The notes beneath the pieces are model-generated. The model saw only the letters and a list, made by a program, of their open reading frames with translations, did no database searches and was not told the DNA's origin. A program made the translations under genes and the position numbers. A DNA stretch of 64,000 nucleotides from Rotaria socialis. Its lineage: Eukaryota > Rotifera > Eurotatoria > Philodinida > Philodinidae. How positions within the stretch are numbered: position 1 is the stretch's first letter; every line of letters starts with the position of its first letter. The stretch lies in contig CAJNYU010001055.1 in NCBI GenBank assembly GCA_905331475.1, forward strand, positions 1 to 64,000, written 5' to 3'. Shown in pieces: positions 1 through 11,076 of this stretch.

Positions 1-1156
1 GTACTTTGACTGCTTTTTTTCCTTCTTTTTAAAACACTTAAAAATATGAATTCTATTGACAATAGAACTGTACATAGAAACACTAAAATATTCAGTAGAC
101 GAGTAGACGACGAATGATGACAAAGCAAAAACAATTCTTAATTCCATAAAATTTATTTCTCTACGATTGCAAGTGGATGATTTTTTTAAAAAAACGTCTA
201 TGCTCGATCTTTCGACTATTCATTGTCAAAAAAAAAGTAGCACTTTTTTAAAATATCTGACATTTCTTTAAAATTGAATATAATAAAATCAATAAGATTA
301 TACCGCGATTCGATACTTGATTTTATCACTCACTGAAAATAAGAGAAAGAAGAAATTTCGCTTACGGATTTGAATTTTTACTTCAAAAATATTCACATTC
401 TCATGAAAATAATCTAAAAAATGATTTATGATACAATACATGTATAGCAACTTAGAAGTATCCTGAAATTTTTTCTTCCTAAATTCACAAAATTAAAGCA
501 TGTATAAGTAGCGACTGAAAGAAGTCAAGCAGAATTGCTCAAAAATATCAATACTAAATTAAAAAATCGAAATATGCACATTTTCAGATAGCAAGTACTG
601 TCAAGTATAAGAAAAAGAAATTCAACGATAGCGAACTTTTCTTAATCTAAAAAGTCATAAAAACGATGCACCTATCTTTTTAAAATATGACTTGTTCATT
701 AATATCCTACGACTACTATGAGAATGCGAACCAAAATGCCTGTAATTCATGTTACTAATTTTTATATTAATTCAAAGATGTTGATTATTTCTCATCATCT
801 CTATTTTTATTTTTCAAGTAGTATAGCTAAGCCAATTCACTTTTAATAATCATGTTTTTTAAAATGTGATTCTCTAATTATAACTATGCCTCTCTCTGTT
901 TTGATAGTATATTGCTTTTATTATTATTCAAATATTCTTGAAAAGCAGTAGTCCTCAACTCTGATGATGTAATTAAACAAATGAATGTAAAAATGCTTGT
1001 AAACATATCAGAGTCTAAATTAGCACCAGCTAATAAAAAACACTTGATTACAAGAGATGATGGTAGTAAGAAAAGAAGTTTTCATGTGGAACTTTGTTGG
1101 CCATTGTAATGATCTTTGTCGAAGTCAGTTTCAATTGATTGTTGTGATAACATTAC
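1..1156. other. Gene-free AT-rich stretch
   Basis: No convincing coding frame, RNA gene or repeat unit is visible here; the sequence is AT-rich with homopolymer runs. Confidence 0.5.
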
Positions 1157-1360
1157 TTATTCTTCAATCAATAATTGTTGGATATGGACCGGTGCCTTTG
1201 ACATTTCACCAACATCAACCATGATTTTAATAAATATTGTATCATCGCGAACATACGAATGAAATTTTTGTTGGATCATCGCCAATAAAAACAATTTAGC
1301 TGTACCGCTAGAAATATTAATTTCTGAGCCTAGCCTTCGCAAAACTATTCGATTTAACAT
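1157..1360 (-). pseudogene. TRAF-type MATH domain C-terminal fragment
   Basis: A 67-codon frame, with codon use like real genes in the window, matches the last third of a TRAF C-terminal (MATH) domain. The segment SEINISSG corresponds to the conserved 'MNIASG' turn, and YVRDDTIFIKIMVD corresponds to the final beta strands ('YVRDD.IFIK..VD'). In intact TRAFs this domain binds receptor tails and trimerises. Here the first two thirds of the domain, the coiled coil and the RING/zinc fingers are not found upstream (an in-frame stop lies just before the ATG), so I read it as a decayed fragment. A terminal exon of a gene with a distant upstream exon is the alternative. The family match is seen directly; loss of function is inferred. 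Confidence 0.6.
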
Positions 1361-2624
1361 TTATGTGATTTTGCAATGCAAGAGAAACTTTAAAATCGTA
1401 TCATTTGTTAGTCTACGCATTTAAACAAAAAACAGTGACATAAGTGTACGTTTAGCAGTTGCCTGCTCATTTAATTAGAGTCGAGCTCGTTTCTTATAGT
1501 CAGTTGATGATGAATAAAACGGAGGCGAATTAATTGATTCGTTCACTATATATTTTGAAATGAAAACAAGTTATCGTTCTTCAAATCGAGTTTGGCATTC
1601 TTATATTTTACTTTTGCTACCTAGTTACAATTCCATAAATTCTACAACAGAAATAAAATAAATATGACGCAAAATGTTCATAGTCAGTAAACGAGCAAAC
1701 TGTGACTTTGAACACATATTTCAAGAAAGAACTCTGCCAACGAAAAAGCACTTTGGTCTATTCTGATTTTCATCTCGATACCACTATGATATGAAACAGA
1801 ATTGCATGATTAGCTACCAATATACTTCGATCTAAATTAAAAATGTTTTCCTATTTGTTTTGTTAATAAATTTAAAATTATTATCTAGGATCAAAGAATC
1901 TAACATATTTATCGTTTGGTAAATTTCTTGCACTTGCTAACTCTAATTTATGTATCATTACAACAATTATTTGTTGATAAGTATCAATTACATAATATTC
2001 TGGGAATTGACTTCGACAAACTTAAACATATTCGCTTATTTAAGTTGATTATATTCATTTTAAATTTTTGTTATTTAACGAGTTCTTTCAATAAACAAAG
2101 TAAAGGTATTTTTGTCTGTGCTGGTCATGTCCTATCATTGAATTGAATTGAATTGAATTGAATTTTTCTCCACAAAATTTACCGATTGGATGATAATGTG
2201 AAACTTTAAGCTGCTTCTAAAATAATAATTCATCAGATGTATTCACATTTTAATTAAATTAAATATTATTAAGCATGTCTTTTTTCGTTATACTTCGAAA
2301 GTACGATCAGACATTATCGTTAAAAAGAAAACAAATTACTTTTTGAGTATACAATAATTTGATACCACTGGTTTTGTTCAAGACATTCTGTAAATTCTAT
2401 TATATCCCTTGGTGAAAAATAAATGTTACATTAACGATGTTCACATGAAAATTAACATAGTTGTCGTAAAATAAGATTGCATAGTCGACAAATATATGAT
2501 CCGTTCATAGTTTTTCTGTTTCTTGCGTCAAAGTCAAACATAATTGAACAACACTGTAAATTCAACTAGTAACATGACTTCTGCTTTTTTCTTAATATTC
2601 TTTTCAATCTTTTTGCATCAACAG
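1361..2624. other. Gene-free stretch
   Basis: Short open frames occur (for example 1916-2146 on +) but none shows a recognisable domain. A pentanucleotide repeat lies at 2138-2164. Confidence 0.4.
2138..2164. repeat. (TTGAA)n microsatellite
   Basis: About five perfect tandem copies of the pentamer TTGAA. Confidence 0.9.
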
Positions 2625-2707
2625 AACATAAACTTCGACCTAAACGTATAGAATTTCATGAAACAAACAGCTCAATTTTATTAACTAAAAAAGGACGTAG
2701 AAAGATG
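2625..2707 (+). pseudogene. T-box-like exon fragment
   Basis: A short frame bounded by a plausible acceptor (pyrimidine-rich tract ending ACAG) and a donor (ATG|GTATTT) encodes EFHETNSSILLTKKGRRKM. Its spacing F-H-E, seven residues, T-K-x-G-R-R is the same as in the start of the T-box DNA-binding domain, where the motif continues 'MFP'. The Trp and the acidic 'TEM' positions of the family are not kept, and no following exon carrying the rest of the domain was found. I infer a decayed or orphan exon of a T-box gene; chance similarity in so short a stretch remains possible. Confidence 0.35.
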
Positions 2708-4146
2708 GTATTTATTTTATCTTAAATAATCTTATGTTTCAACTTGGTCGTTCATTTTATGTACGAATCAGAAGTGACTAACAATTGAGTTAAGCTGAAC
2801 ACCTCATGATTCATTGATCGCTTCGTAGTGTAGACTCAGAAGAAATACAATTGGAAAAGGTAAAACAATTTAAAATGTTTTGCCCACAGTAATAATAAAA
2901 ATAGTTAATCAGTGAAAAGATCAGAGATTGGTAGAAATAATTATCATATAGTTGAAAACATTTTTTTGGGTGTGGGCGTGAGTGCTCTTCTTTCATATAC
3001 ACCCACACCCACCCTTACGTATTGAATTTTCATCCATATCATTTTCTAGCATAAATATAAATTTTATGTATTCGTTTGTGAGAGTTTGAGTAATTCTTGA
3101 TTCGAAAAAATGAAGTTCAGTCAAACTATGAAAACAGCGGATTAGATACAATACAAAATACAAGAACTGATATTTTCATTATGTTTTGATTTTTCGAATC
3201 GTGCAGTCGTGAATTAGACTGAATTGAAAAATTTGATAGTTCTTCATTTTATATGCAGACAAGTTAAACTATCTCGAAAGAGCGACTCCTTAGCGACGTT
3301 CGGGTTTCTTGGTTATTTTATGGAAATCTAAGGTGTTTAGATTTTGAAACTTTTGCTATTTTTTCTTTGATTCTCTCCTTTACACATAAATATGACTCGT
3401 AAATATATTGTTCACTGAATTTTGATATTAATTCAAATGTTTTTATACATTGTTAAACAAATAAACATAAATTATGATTATTTCAACTGAAAACAATAAT
3501 TACTGTTGAGCTTTGTTTACTCAATATTTTCATCACTATCATCCTATTTTTCAGTTCTTAATGCATATGATCATATTCGACATTTCATTCTTTTAGAAGA
3601 AAAGCTTCAATTGATTTTAACAATTGTGCTATGAACATATGTATGACTTTGATATAATTGTTTTAACTAAAATGAATCGAAAAAAACTTCCGTTGAATCC
3701 AACTACAAGCAAATGATGATCGTGGTTCATTGTTGTATATTTTTCTCTTTTCAATCTACATTGATTATTATTTTTAGCTGCAGTACTTGAACTTCGAAAA
3801 CAACCATAAGAAATCCATTGGAAATTAAAAAAACTACGCGAGAAGAATTAACTATAGCAGAAGAAAATGACGAACCGATCGAAATAAATTTGATTTTTAT
3901 AACAGTTAATTGTTTTTCAAAGGATTTATTTTTTAGTCCTGTTGATAATGATTTTCTTTTAGCTACAATCGAGCTTGTTTTTCAGCGATAACTGGCTTTT
4001 TCGAATGTATGATGCAGTTTGCTTTCTTATTTTCAAAAATATATACAGATCAATGGATATATTTTGTCTTAGTAATATACACCTATAGATGAGATGTTTT
4101 CTTAGATTATAAAAAATAATCTCAATCATAGAGAATACCTAGGTCG
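2708..4146. other. No intact gene; possible splice-flanked coding debris
   Basis: A start-less open frame of 66 codons runs 3791-3991 (+), and a stretch near 3551-3637 also reads with gene-like codons after a plausible acceptor. No domain is recognisable. A telomere-like inverted motif lies at 2967-3014. Confidence 0.35.
2967..3014. repeat. Inverted telomere-like motif (GGGTGTGGG / CCCACACCC)
   Basis: TGGGTGTGGGCGTG at about 2967-2980 is mirrored by CACCCACACCCACCC at 3000-3014, giving a hairpin-capable inverted pair about 20 bp apart. The core TGTGGG is, from general knowledge, the telomeric hexamer reported for the bdelloid Adineta vaga. Only one to two units are present on each arm, so this may be chance or a degenerate interstitial telomeric site. 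Confidence 0.4.
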
Positions 4147-4460
4147 ATGATTCCGGACTCCGGAAGCGGAAGGAAACGACGCAATTTCTCGATACTTCCG
4201 GTGATTTCCAAGTATATTACAACCGAAAACGGACCGGAAAACTATCCGGAAAGTGAAAGCAGTATTCCGTTTGGAAATCACCATATTGTAACCGGAATAT
4301 TCCGCACTATTCCCGCCACCGTAACCATTGAGAAAAATTCCCGGAACCGACCCGTGATCAAAATGAATACAAACGGAACACGCGACGGAACTAACGAAAT
4401 CTGACCGATTCCAGCTGGGAAAATTCCGTAAGTTCCAATCTTCCTGAAACCGTGCGCAGA
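4147..4460. repeat. CCGGA-rich fuzzy repeat block
   Basis: This block is GC-richer than its surroundings and dense in variants of TTCCGG / CCGGAA on both strands (for example around 4150-4165, 4194-4201, 4230-4255, 4300-4310, 4340-4350). Both strands stay open for about 85 and 125 codons, but the translations show no domain, so the openness is probably a by-product of composition. The density of a short palindromic core resembles the subterminal arrays of the elements at 5.1-6.1 and 7.8-8.9 kb, so I infer one end of a decayed DNA transposon. No matching opposite end was found. Confidence 0.45.
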
Positions 4461-4660
4461 TTTCCCGGCACCGCCACGCCTCGTCATCCTGGATAGTCGC
4501 ACTCGCAAAAAAGTAAATTTCCAGCCAGCTTCCTTAATGCCGATAATCTCACGCGCTGCTTCAAAATCATTTACTATACCATAGCAGACGCAAATAGATT
4601 CCAACCTGACTACTATTAACTTCAGGTATTTCGAAGACTTCTTCCTCGAAATCAACGGAG

Positions 4661-5082
4661 AAAGACCCTTGAAAGTCTTTTTAATTCATTACCGCCCATT
4701 TGAGGGAGTAGTTGTCTAATTCGCGTTCGAATATAAATGGAGAAAAAAAAGTTAAACTCAAGCTAAATCCAGGAATAGATCTAGTTTTAGTTTAACTTTT
4801 CGATATATGCGACATATTAATACATATATACCCTTCACCCGCATCCACATTTGAGCACTCCTCCATAGTATCCATCACCCACACCCTCAACTTTATCCTC
4901 ATTTTTGCTCAAATCCATCTGGGTTCATTTTGCTTCGGCGCGTTTTCCGTCTAGAACGCATATATTCATTTCCGGATCCACGTTCACAGATAGATAAATA
5001 TACAAGGATTTACATTTTTTGAATCAAATCCACTCACAATCAGGAAAAACTAAACTTATTAAGATAATCACGACAAATATAA
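4661..5082. other. Spacer with loose CACCC-type repeats
   Basis: No gene seen. About 4830-4900 has scattered CACCC/CATCC words with no regular period. Confidence 0.4.
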
Positions 5083-6130
5083 ATTTCAACACTGGTCGAC
5101 GATATTGACTTCGATCTGTCCAGGTTCTTGTTTTTCTTGAATATCAGACAAGATTCTTTTGCCATTCCTTCTGTACAAGATTCTTGTCTGAAAAAACAGA
5201 TCTTGACTTTCTGACAAGATTCGTGTAGACACAATCTTGGCTGGCGAGGCGAGAAATGTCCCGTCAGGCAAGATTCTTGTGTTCTTGTATTCTTGCCTGA
5301 TTCTTGTGTTCTTGCAATTCTTACATGATTCTTGTTTCTTGCTTTTCTGGCATGATTCTTGTTTCTTGCCATTTTGGCAAGATTCTTGTTTTCTTACAAT
5401 TCTTGCTATTTTGAGAAAATCCTTGTAATACAGATAAATTTTATTTAGGCATCCATACGGTTGCCTCCTTTCGGTCCTATTATATTTTAATTTCGAATTA
5501 AAAAAAAATACAAAAAAAGTACATTATATGTGCAAGGAAACATACAAAAATTCATATCGCGTAAAACAAATCAAGAAGAAAAAAAATAAAAGAAAAACGA
5601 TTGAACAAAAGAATTTATTCAAAAAATACATGTGTTATAGTTCGTCAGCGCGTCATCTAGAAAAAAATATATAATGTTCAAATTTCTGTATATTTATAAC
5701 TATATATACACAGACATCACGTGATATTTTTCTTTAAGATATGTTGAAAAGAAAAGAAAAAAGAAGCTTGTCTGAATTTCAAGAAATTTGAAATATCTTG
5801 TAATTCTTGCGTGATTCTTATTTATCCGATCAATCAGACAAGATTGTGTTTTTCTTGAATAACAGGCAAGATTCTTTGAGAAAGGAAAGAAACAAGATTC
5901 TTGCCTGAATTTAAAAAAATCTTGAATATCTTGCCATTCTTGCCTGATTCTTATTTATCTGATCAATCAGACAAGATTGTGTTTTTCTTGAATAACAGAC
6001 AAGAATCTTGTTTCTTTCCTGCCTCGAAGAATCTTGTCTGAATATTATGATTACAAAGAATCTTGTCTGATATTCAAGGAAAACAAGAATCTGGACAGAT
6101 CGAAGTCAAGATCGTCGACTAGTGTGAAAT
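5083..6130. mobile_element. Non-autonomous inverted-repeat DNA element, CAAGATTCTTG-rich
   Basis: The two ends are inverted copies of each other. About 5090-5159 and the reverse complement of about 6055-6124 agree over roughly 70 bp with about four mismatches, beginning CACTGGTCGACGAT and CACTAGTCGACGAT. The similarity continues a few bases further outward with one indel (ATTTCA). Inside each terminus lies an array of well over a dozen near-palindromic copies and variants of CAAGATTCTTG (about 5140-5425 and 5800-6080). The central part (about 5440-5760) has no coding capacity. CACTA/CACTG ends plus subterminal short-motif arrays are typical of the CMC/EnSpm (CACTA) superfamily, but I cannot see a clean 3-bp target duplication (the adjacent triplets differ), so the superfamily is tentative. 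It lacks a transposase and must depend on one elsewhere. Confidence 0.8.
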
Positions 6131-7747
6131 ACTTCACACGAGTTAAGCAATTATTTCATGACCTTTCTTCGGAAGAACTTGAAGATACTTACCATTTTCG
6201 AAAATTATTTCAACTTTTCTGATGGAGACAACGTGTAAGTATTCAATAATTCTGCAAGGCCTGTAGTCTTATAATCACAACAGCTTTTTAACTGAGCGGC
6301 TAGTATTGCTTCATATATGCGGTGAGCGTGGTTCTTTTGAACACTGCATGATTGATCGAAAGCTTCGCTTCATTATATAATTATTAGATGAAAACAACAG
6401 TTATGGGACTAATCTAATTCAGTTTCATCTACATATGAAAAAAATTACTCACCATTTAGAGAAGAATGAGACAAGATTCCCGAGTACTTATCCAGTTCGA
6501 GTCCGTTCGTAGATGCGCTAATCTAGAATTCTACGTGTTAAGTTTAAATAAATTCTTCGTGCTACAATACAAGTTGACATATCAAGTGTAAACTGAAGAG
6601 TTCGGAAAAGACTTCAACGATTTAGTGTTTCTACACAAAATACAGACATCTAGTTATGTTCAACTGTTTGTTGAAAAGGACCTTAGTGCAGCATTCTCCA
6701 AAACCATGTTTGTTTAAATAATAAAATTTTTATACGCAATGAAGCAAGAACATATCCAGGTGAGCAGCTAGTCGCTCGTCGGCGACCCTCTGGGACGCCA
6801 ATCACGAATAGCCGTTGCCAAATTAATAATCAACTTCACCGCAAGATGCCTATAGCCGATGCGTAATAAAATCCAATATAAGAATACGATATATATACAT
6901 ACCACTATTAACATCATCGAATGATACCCTTAAAAAGTTTGCCGACAAAGAATTCCTATCACAAAAATACGATGATCTAAGCAGCTCCTAGTGCATTATA
7001 AACTAGTTTGAACTATGAAAGATTACTAAGCATTTAATATTCGATCCAACGACAGCCGCTACCTTATTTGAATCAACTTGATTTATTTGTTTAGGATCAT
7101 AACCACTAATGACGTCATTATGGTACTCCTAAACGCTGTCGAAATACCAGTCACTTAGTTTTACTTTTTCAAAAAGCTCATGTGTTCATTCTGTATAATA
7201 GACCTCTGTGCAACCCTCTTTGTTTATCAAAACGAGGACAAAATGTTTTCGAAAAACTACACTTAAAATCGAATGACTCCGCGTCAAAAACTTTCGGTCA
7301 AACTTTAAACAAAGTCATTTTTTCCTAAAAAACTCTCTTTCTCTCCCTAAAAAAAGGTAGAAAGCGAAACTTCAAAAATCTGATCTCCGATTCGACTCCC
7401 TCGAGCCCGACAGCATCGGATCAAACTTTATAAGGAAAACTATTTTCTCGGAAAAATTGTTTTTCACTAAAAAAGTTGAGGATCATAAACTCTAAAAATC
7501 TCACGCTAGATTACAGTTCCCCGGCCCCAGTTACCTTCGGTCAAACCTATCCCTGCAAGATATTGTTTGATGTTAGTTAAGTTTATGCATCTGCGTTTCT
7601 ATTGGACGAGCGAACGCATTTAACTCGTCTTTCGTAATACCCTCCTTTCAGTAGAGGGAATGCATTGTAGAAGAAATTTGACGTAGTTATAAATTGGGTT
7701 CTTATGAAATGTTATCAAATGAAACAGAAAGTGTGTTTGGAATTTTC
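6131..7747. other. Gene-free spacer
   Basis: Short frames only. At about 7270-7560 three loosely related segments each contain TCGG(T/A)TCAAAC-like words followed by A/T-rich text, possibly an old degenerate tandem repeat. Confidence 0.35.
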
Positions 7748-7755
7748 GTTCACAG

Positions 7756-8883
7756 TAGGTGTGCAACGGTGACGGTATTCGTCACCGGTTTCACCATCAC
7801 CGGTCCCACCAGTTGTTACGAATCACCGTCACTGGCTATCTTTTCCGGCTTTTATTGAAAGATAATGATTTACAACCATTTATCGCGGTCTCTAATTTTG
7901 TGGTAGATGATGGTACGAGTACCTCTCAACATTGTATAGAATAATGAAGCTATCTTGTAGTTTTAGATTTCACCGAGTATATCTTGAAATTATCAGTAAG
8001 AACCTAAATAATCGTCCTCTATCCTCTACTTTCAAAGTATTCATTTCATATTCATTTTCTGTAAAAATTTCAAGTCAATATCAAGTAGTTCTGTTCATCA
8101 ATCAAAATATACACATTCAATGTTTCAATCTTTATTTGGGTTTTACTACTAAAATGTTTAGTTTTATCATTCAATTAACCTTGCTAGTTTGGATACGCAG
8201 AAAGAAGGATTGAATAATGGAGCTTTAACTTCATTCGTTTTCCAAATCCAAACTATTAGATTCTATGAATCGACAAGTATTCGAGTGAGTTCGTAAAATT
8301 CATTTAAAATTGTCTTATTTATTAGAAGAGTGACAGCTTAAAGACCCATAGTTAAAACATTCTCTCGGGAAAATTGAGCTGTAATTACGTTTTTTTATTT
8401 GAAAGACGCTTAATTCGAAAACTCATCTTCCATTAAGTAATATTTGCATTAGTCGATGGCGTATACTATATAAAAGTAAAGGTAACATAAATTATATTGT
8501 CTTTCAAGATATTTCTTTATTTTGAAGGTAATAAACATAAACTGAATTCATTGAAAAGGATTTCTGTGATCGAAAATATAGACACATTGACTATTACGCA
8601 AAAATATCATTGATTCTACATCTATAGGTATTCTATTTGTTCACATAATGTGTCATCGGAATTTTTTGTCAGAGCCCATCTATGATCATAATCAAATAGG
8701 GTGAGAGCTCAATGAAGATCGGTGGAGACCGATGGCGGTGCACCGTAACAACCGGTGGGAACGGTGGCCGTGCACCGTAACAACCGGTGGGAACGGTGGC
8801 CGTGCACCGTAACAACCGGTGGGAACGGTGGCGGTGAAACGGGACCGGTGGACCGGTGTGCCTTCGTCACCGTTGCACCCCTA
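7756..8883. mobile_element. hAT-type non-autonomous transposon with 8-bp target duplication
   Basis: The left end starts TAGGTGTGCAACGGTGACG. The right end, read inward on the other strand, starts TAGGGGTGCAACGGTGACG. The copies continue as imperfect inverted repeats rich in ACCGGT for about 70 bp (CACCGGT..., ...CCAC(C/A)(G/A)GTTGTTACG). The element is flanked by a perfect 8-bp direct repeat GTTCACAG at 7748-7755 and 8884-8891. TAGGGGTGCAACGG-like termini with 8-bp duplications are the hallmark of hAT elements. Length is 1,128 bp. No full transposase is present; a left-hand frame (7759-7944) carries KDNDLQPF, which resembles the 'DLQPF' word near the middle of hAT transposases, so it may be an internally deleted derivative. 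Confidence 0.92.
8741..8836. repeat. Three tandem 32-bp units inside the hAT element
   Basis: Copies at 8741-8772, 8773-8804 and 8805-8836. Each begins CACCGTAACAACCGGTGGGA; the third differs from the others by one base (GGCGGTG for GGCCGTG). They lie in the right subterminal region, where transposase-binding repeats of hAT elements usually sit. Confidence 0.95.
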
Positions 8884-8891
8884 GTTCACAG

Positions 8892-11076
8892 TACTTCAAG
8901 TTAATTGAATATTCACAGCTGCATTGAATCTAAATTTTCAAAAGGTATAAAAGTAATTGCGGATGAACGATGTTATATAATAGTATTGATATTTCATCCA
9001 GTATTGTGCTACATGGAATTTTTGACAGAACAGCTTTTATTACGTTCAAGATGCTTAATGATACAGCTGTCTTATTTCACCATCGTAATGAAGCAAGTCG
9101 AAAAAGGAGAAGAATTGTGCCATCAACGGACTTCTGTAATAAACATTGAAGAGAGCGTCAAGGTCTTTTTCTACCTCTAGCAATTGTTTTGTTGTCGACA
9201 ATTGTAACGAATAATAAAGAGATCGAAACCAAAGAAAACTCAAATGCATAAATATAAGTAATACTTAGTTTTTTGTAAATTAAGTATCTTATCAACACTT
9301 CTATGATTATCTCTGTATAGACGTTGATCACAACAGCCAATCTTCCAAGTAATCTTATCTGGTCTGCCTACTATTATAAGAACAGTGGAACTATAAGGAT
9401 AGACAAATAATTTGTCCAAGTATTCTGTTATCTTTTCTAGTAAATATTCATCAGGATAACTTCAAAGTCAATTAACACGTCAAAATTACAATAACAATAT
9501 AAGGATGCAAATTTAGTCTATTTAAAATAACATTGACAAGTATTATCCTAAATTCAAAAATTCTACAATAATGAAATCATGAAAAAACTACACTTCTTTT
9601 TCACTAAAACTTTTTAACTATATGTCTTGAAAGATGAACGATCAGTATGCCCATAATAAAATATGTAATTCGATGATTTCCCATCATAAAAGTAGACAAT
9701 AGAACTTAATACAATTTATACATTAAAAAAGAAACTGGGGAAAATCCTTTCTGAAGCATATTTCTTGAATAGATAACATCATTTTACTTGCACTCATTCA
9801 CTAATCTGTTGAAAAAAATATAAAATCATGATTTAAACACTGATAGTTATTGTGTGAATATTATTCTTTATGGAATCTGTTTGTGGTTTTAGTTAGAAGT
9901 GATCCATAGTTCTTGTATAGAAGACATTATGAAATATGTTGCCTACAGGTTACCCAATGAAAACGATTTTAATCGTTTCTGTTCTTTAATCAATACAGAA
10001 TATTCCGATACCTAATCGATTTCTAGTTTTAAAATATCTTATGAGCTCATGTAGTTTTATTAAAAGCATAAACAAAACAATTCTGCTCGTTCAGACGAAA
10101 GATATCTAAAGGAAATAAACACGTCTAGCTCGTATTCGTGTATACTTTGTAAGATGATAAAAAACAGACCAAAAAAATTAATTACAGTACAACTGATGCA
10201 TTATTTGAAGCTGCCTCATAACCATATGGATCAACAAAAACTAAATATTGACTACATAACTTTCTTCTACAATTGTTCTGACATTAAAAATAATGTCATC
10301 AGCATTTGAATATCCCATATTGGCATGGAATTTGTTTTCCATCAATGAAGGTCATTACTAGTCAATAACGACAATAGTATCTCGACGATACATATTGTTG
10401 TTATGATCACTCATTAGCAAAATTAGTTGCTGCTAAAAAGAAAAGCTATCGACAATGGTCTTATTCGTAGTTTTTGAAAAAGAAAATCTTAATAAGTAAA
10501 TGATTTAAAGTGAAAATAGCTTTCGAGTTACTCGAATACCATAATTTTCTACTAGAAAATTTAATTTACTGAAATGTTGTACTTCAAACTTTGATTCTTC
10601 AAGTGAGTTTTTTTTGCTGTCTTCGTTTTATTCGTATAAAATATCAACTGACTACTTTTTTTTCTTTTTGTCTAAATTTTCTATTGCAAAAATAATAATA
10701 TTTACTATCGCTTTCGTTGAAATAAATATAATCTTTTTTTTTTGTTACAAATACAACAAAATATATTTAGAAAACATATGTCATGTTTATACGATAGGGC
10801 TTTCTATGGTTTAACACTTTTTCTTTTATACATTGCATACTTAATGAGAGCTGCCGACAAAAGCCGACAACGTCTACAATAGATATTCTACGTGATTATA
10901 TAAACATCTGTTGATGTATTAGTAAATATGATCTTTTGAAAACAATCAGGATATTATTATGTCGAAGATCCAGATGTAAGACAGTTATTTAAAAGGTTCT
11001 CTATAAGCATCGTTTTCTTTTAAGATGAATTATAATAGTTTAAAAAAAATAAACGACAACAACAACAAAAAACACA
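8892..11076. other. Gene-free AT-rich spacer
   Basis: Frames up to 91 codons occur near 8905-9250 on both strands, but none shows a recognisable domain or splice context. Nothing else is seen to 11,076. Confidence 0.4.

Noticed and set aside
5040..6222. Short frames inside the CAAGATTCTTG element (for example 5040-5372 and 6034-6222)
   Set aside because: Their proteins are translations of the repeat motif and do not look like transposase.
6480..6540. TTCGAGTCC resembling a tRNA T-loop
   Set aside because: No matching acceptor stem, D-arm or anticodon arm upstream.
8905..9249. Frames on both strands just right of the hAT element
   Set aside because: They lie outside the target duplication and show no transposase or other domain.
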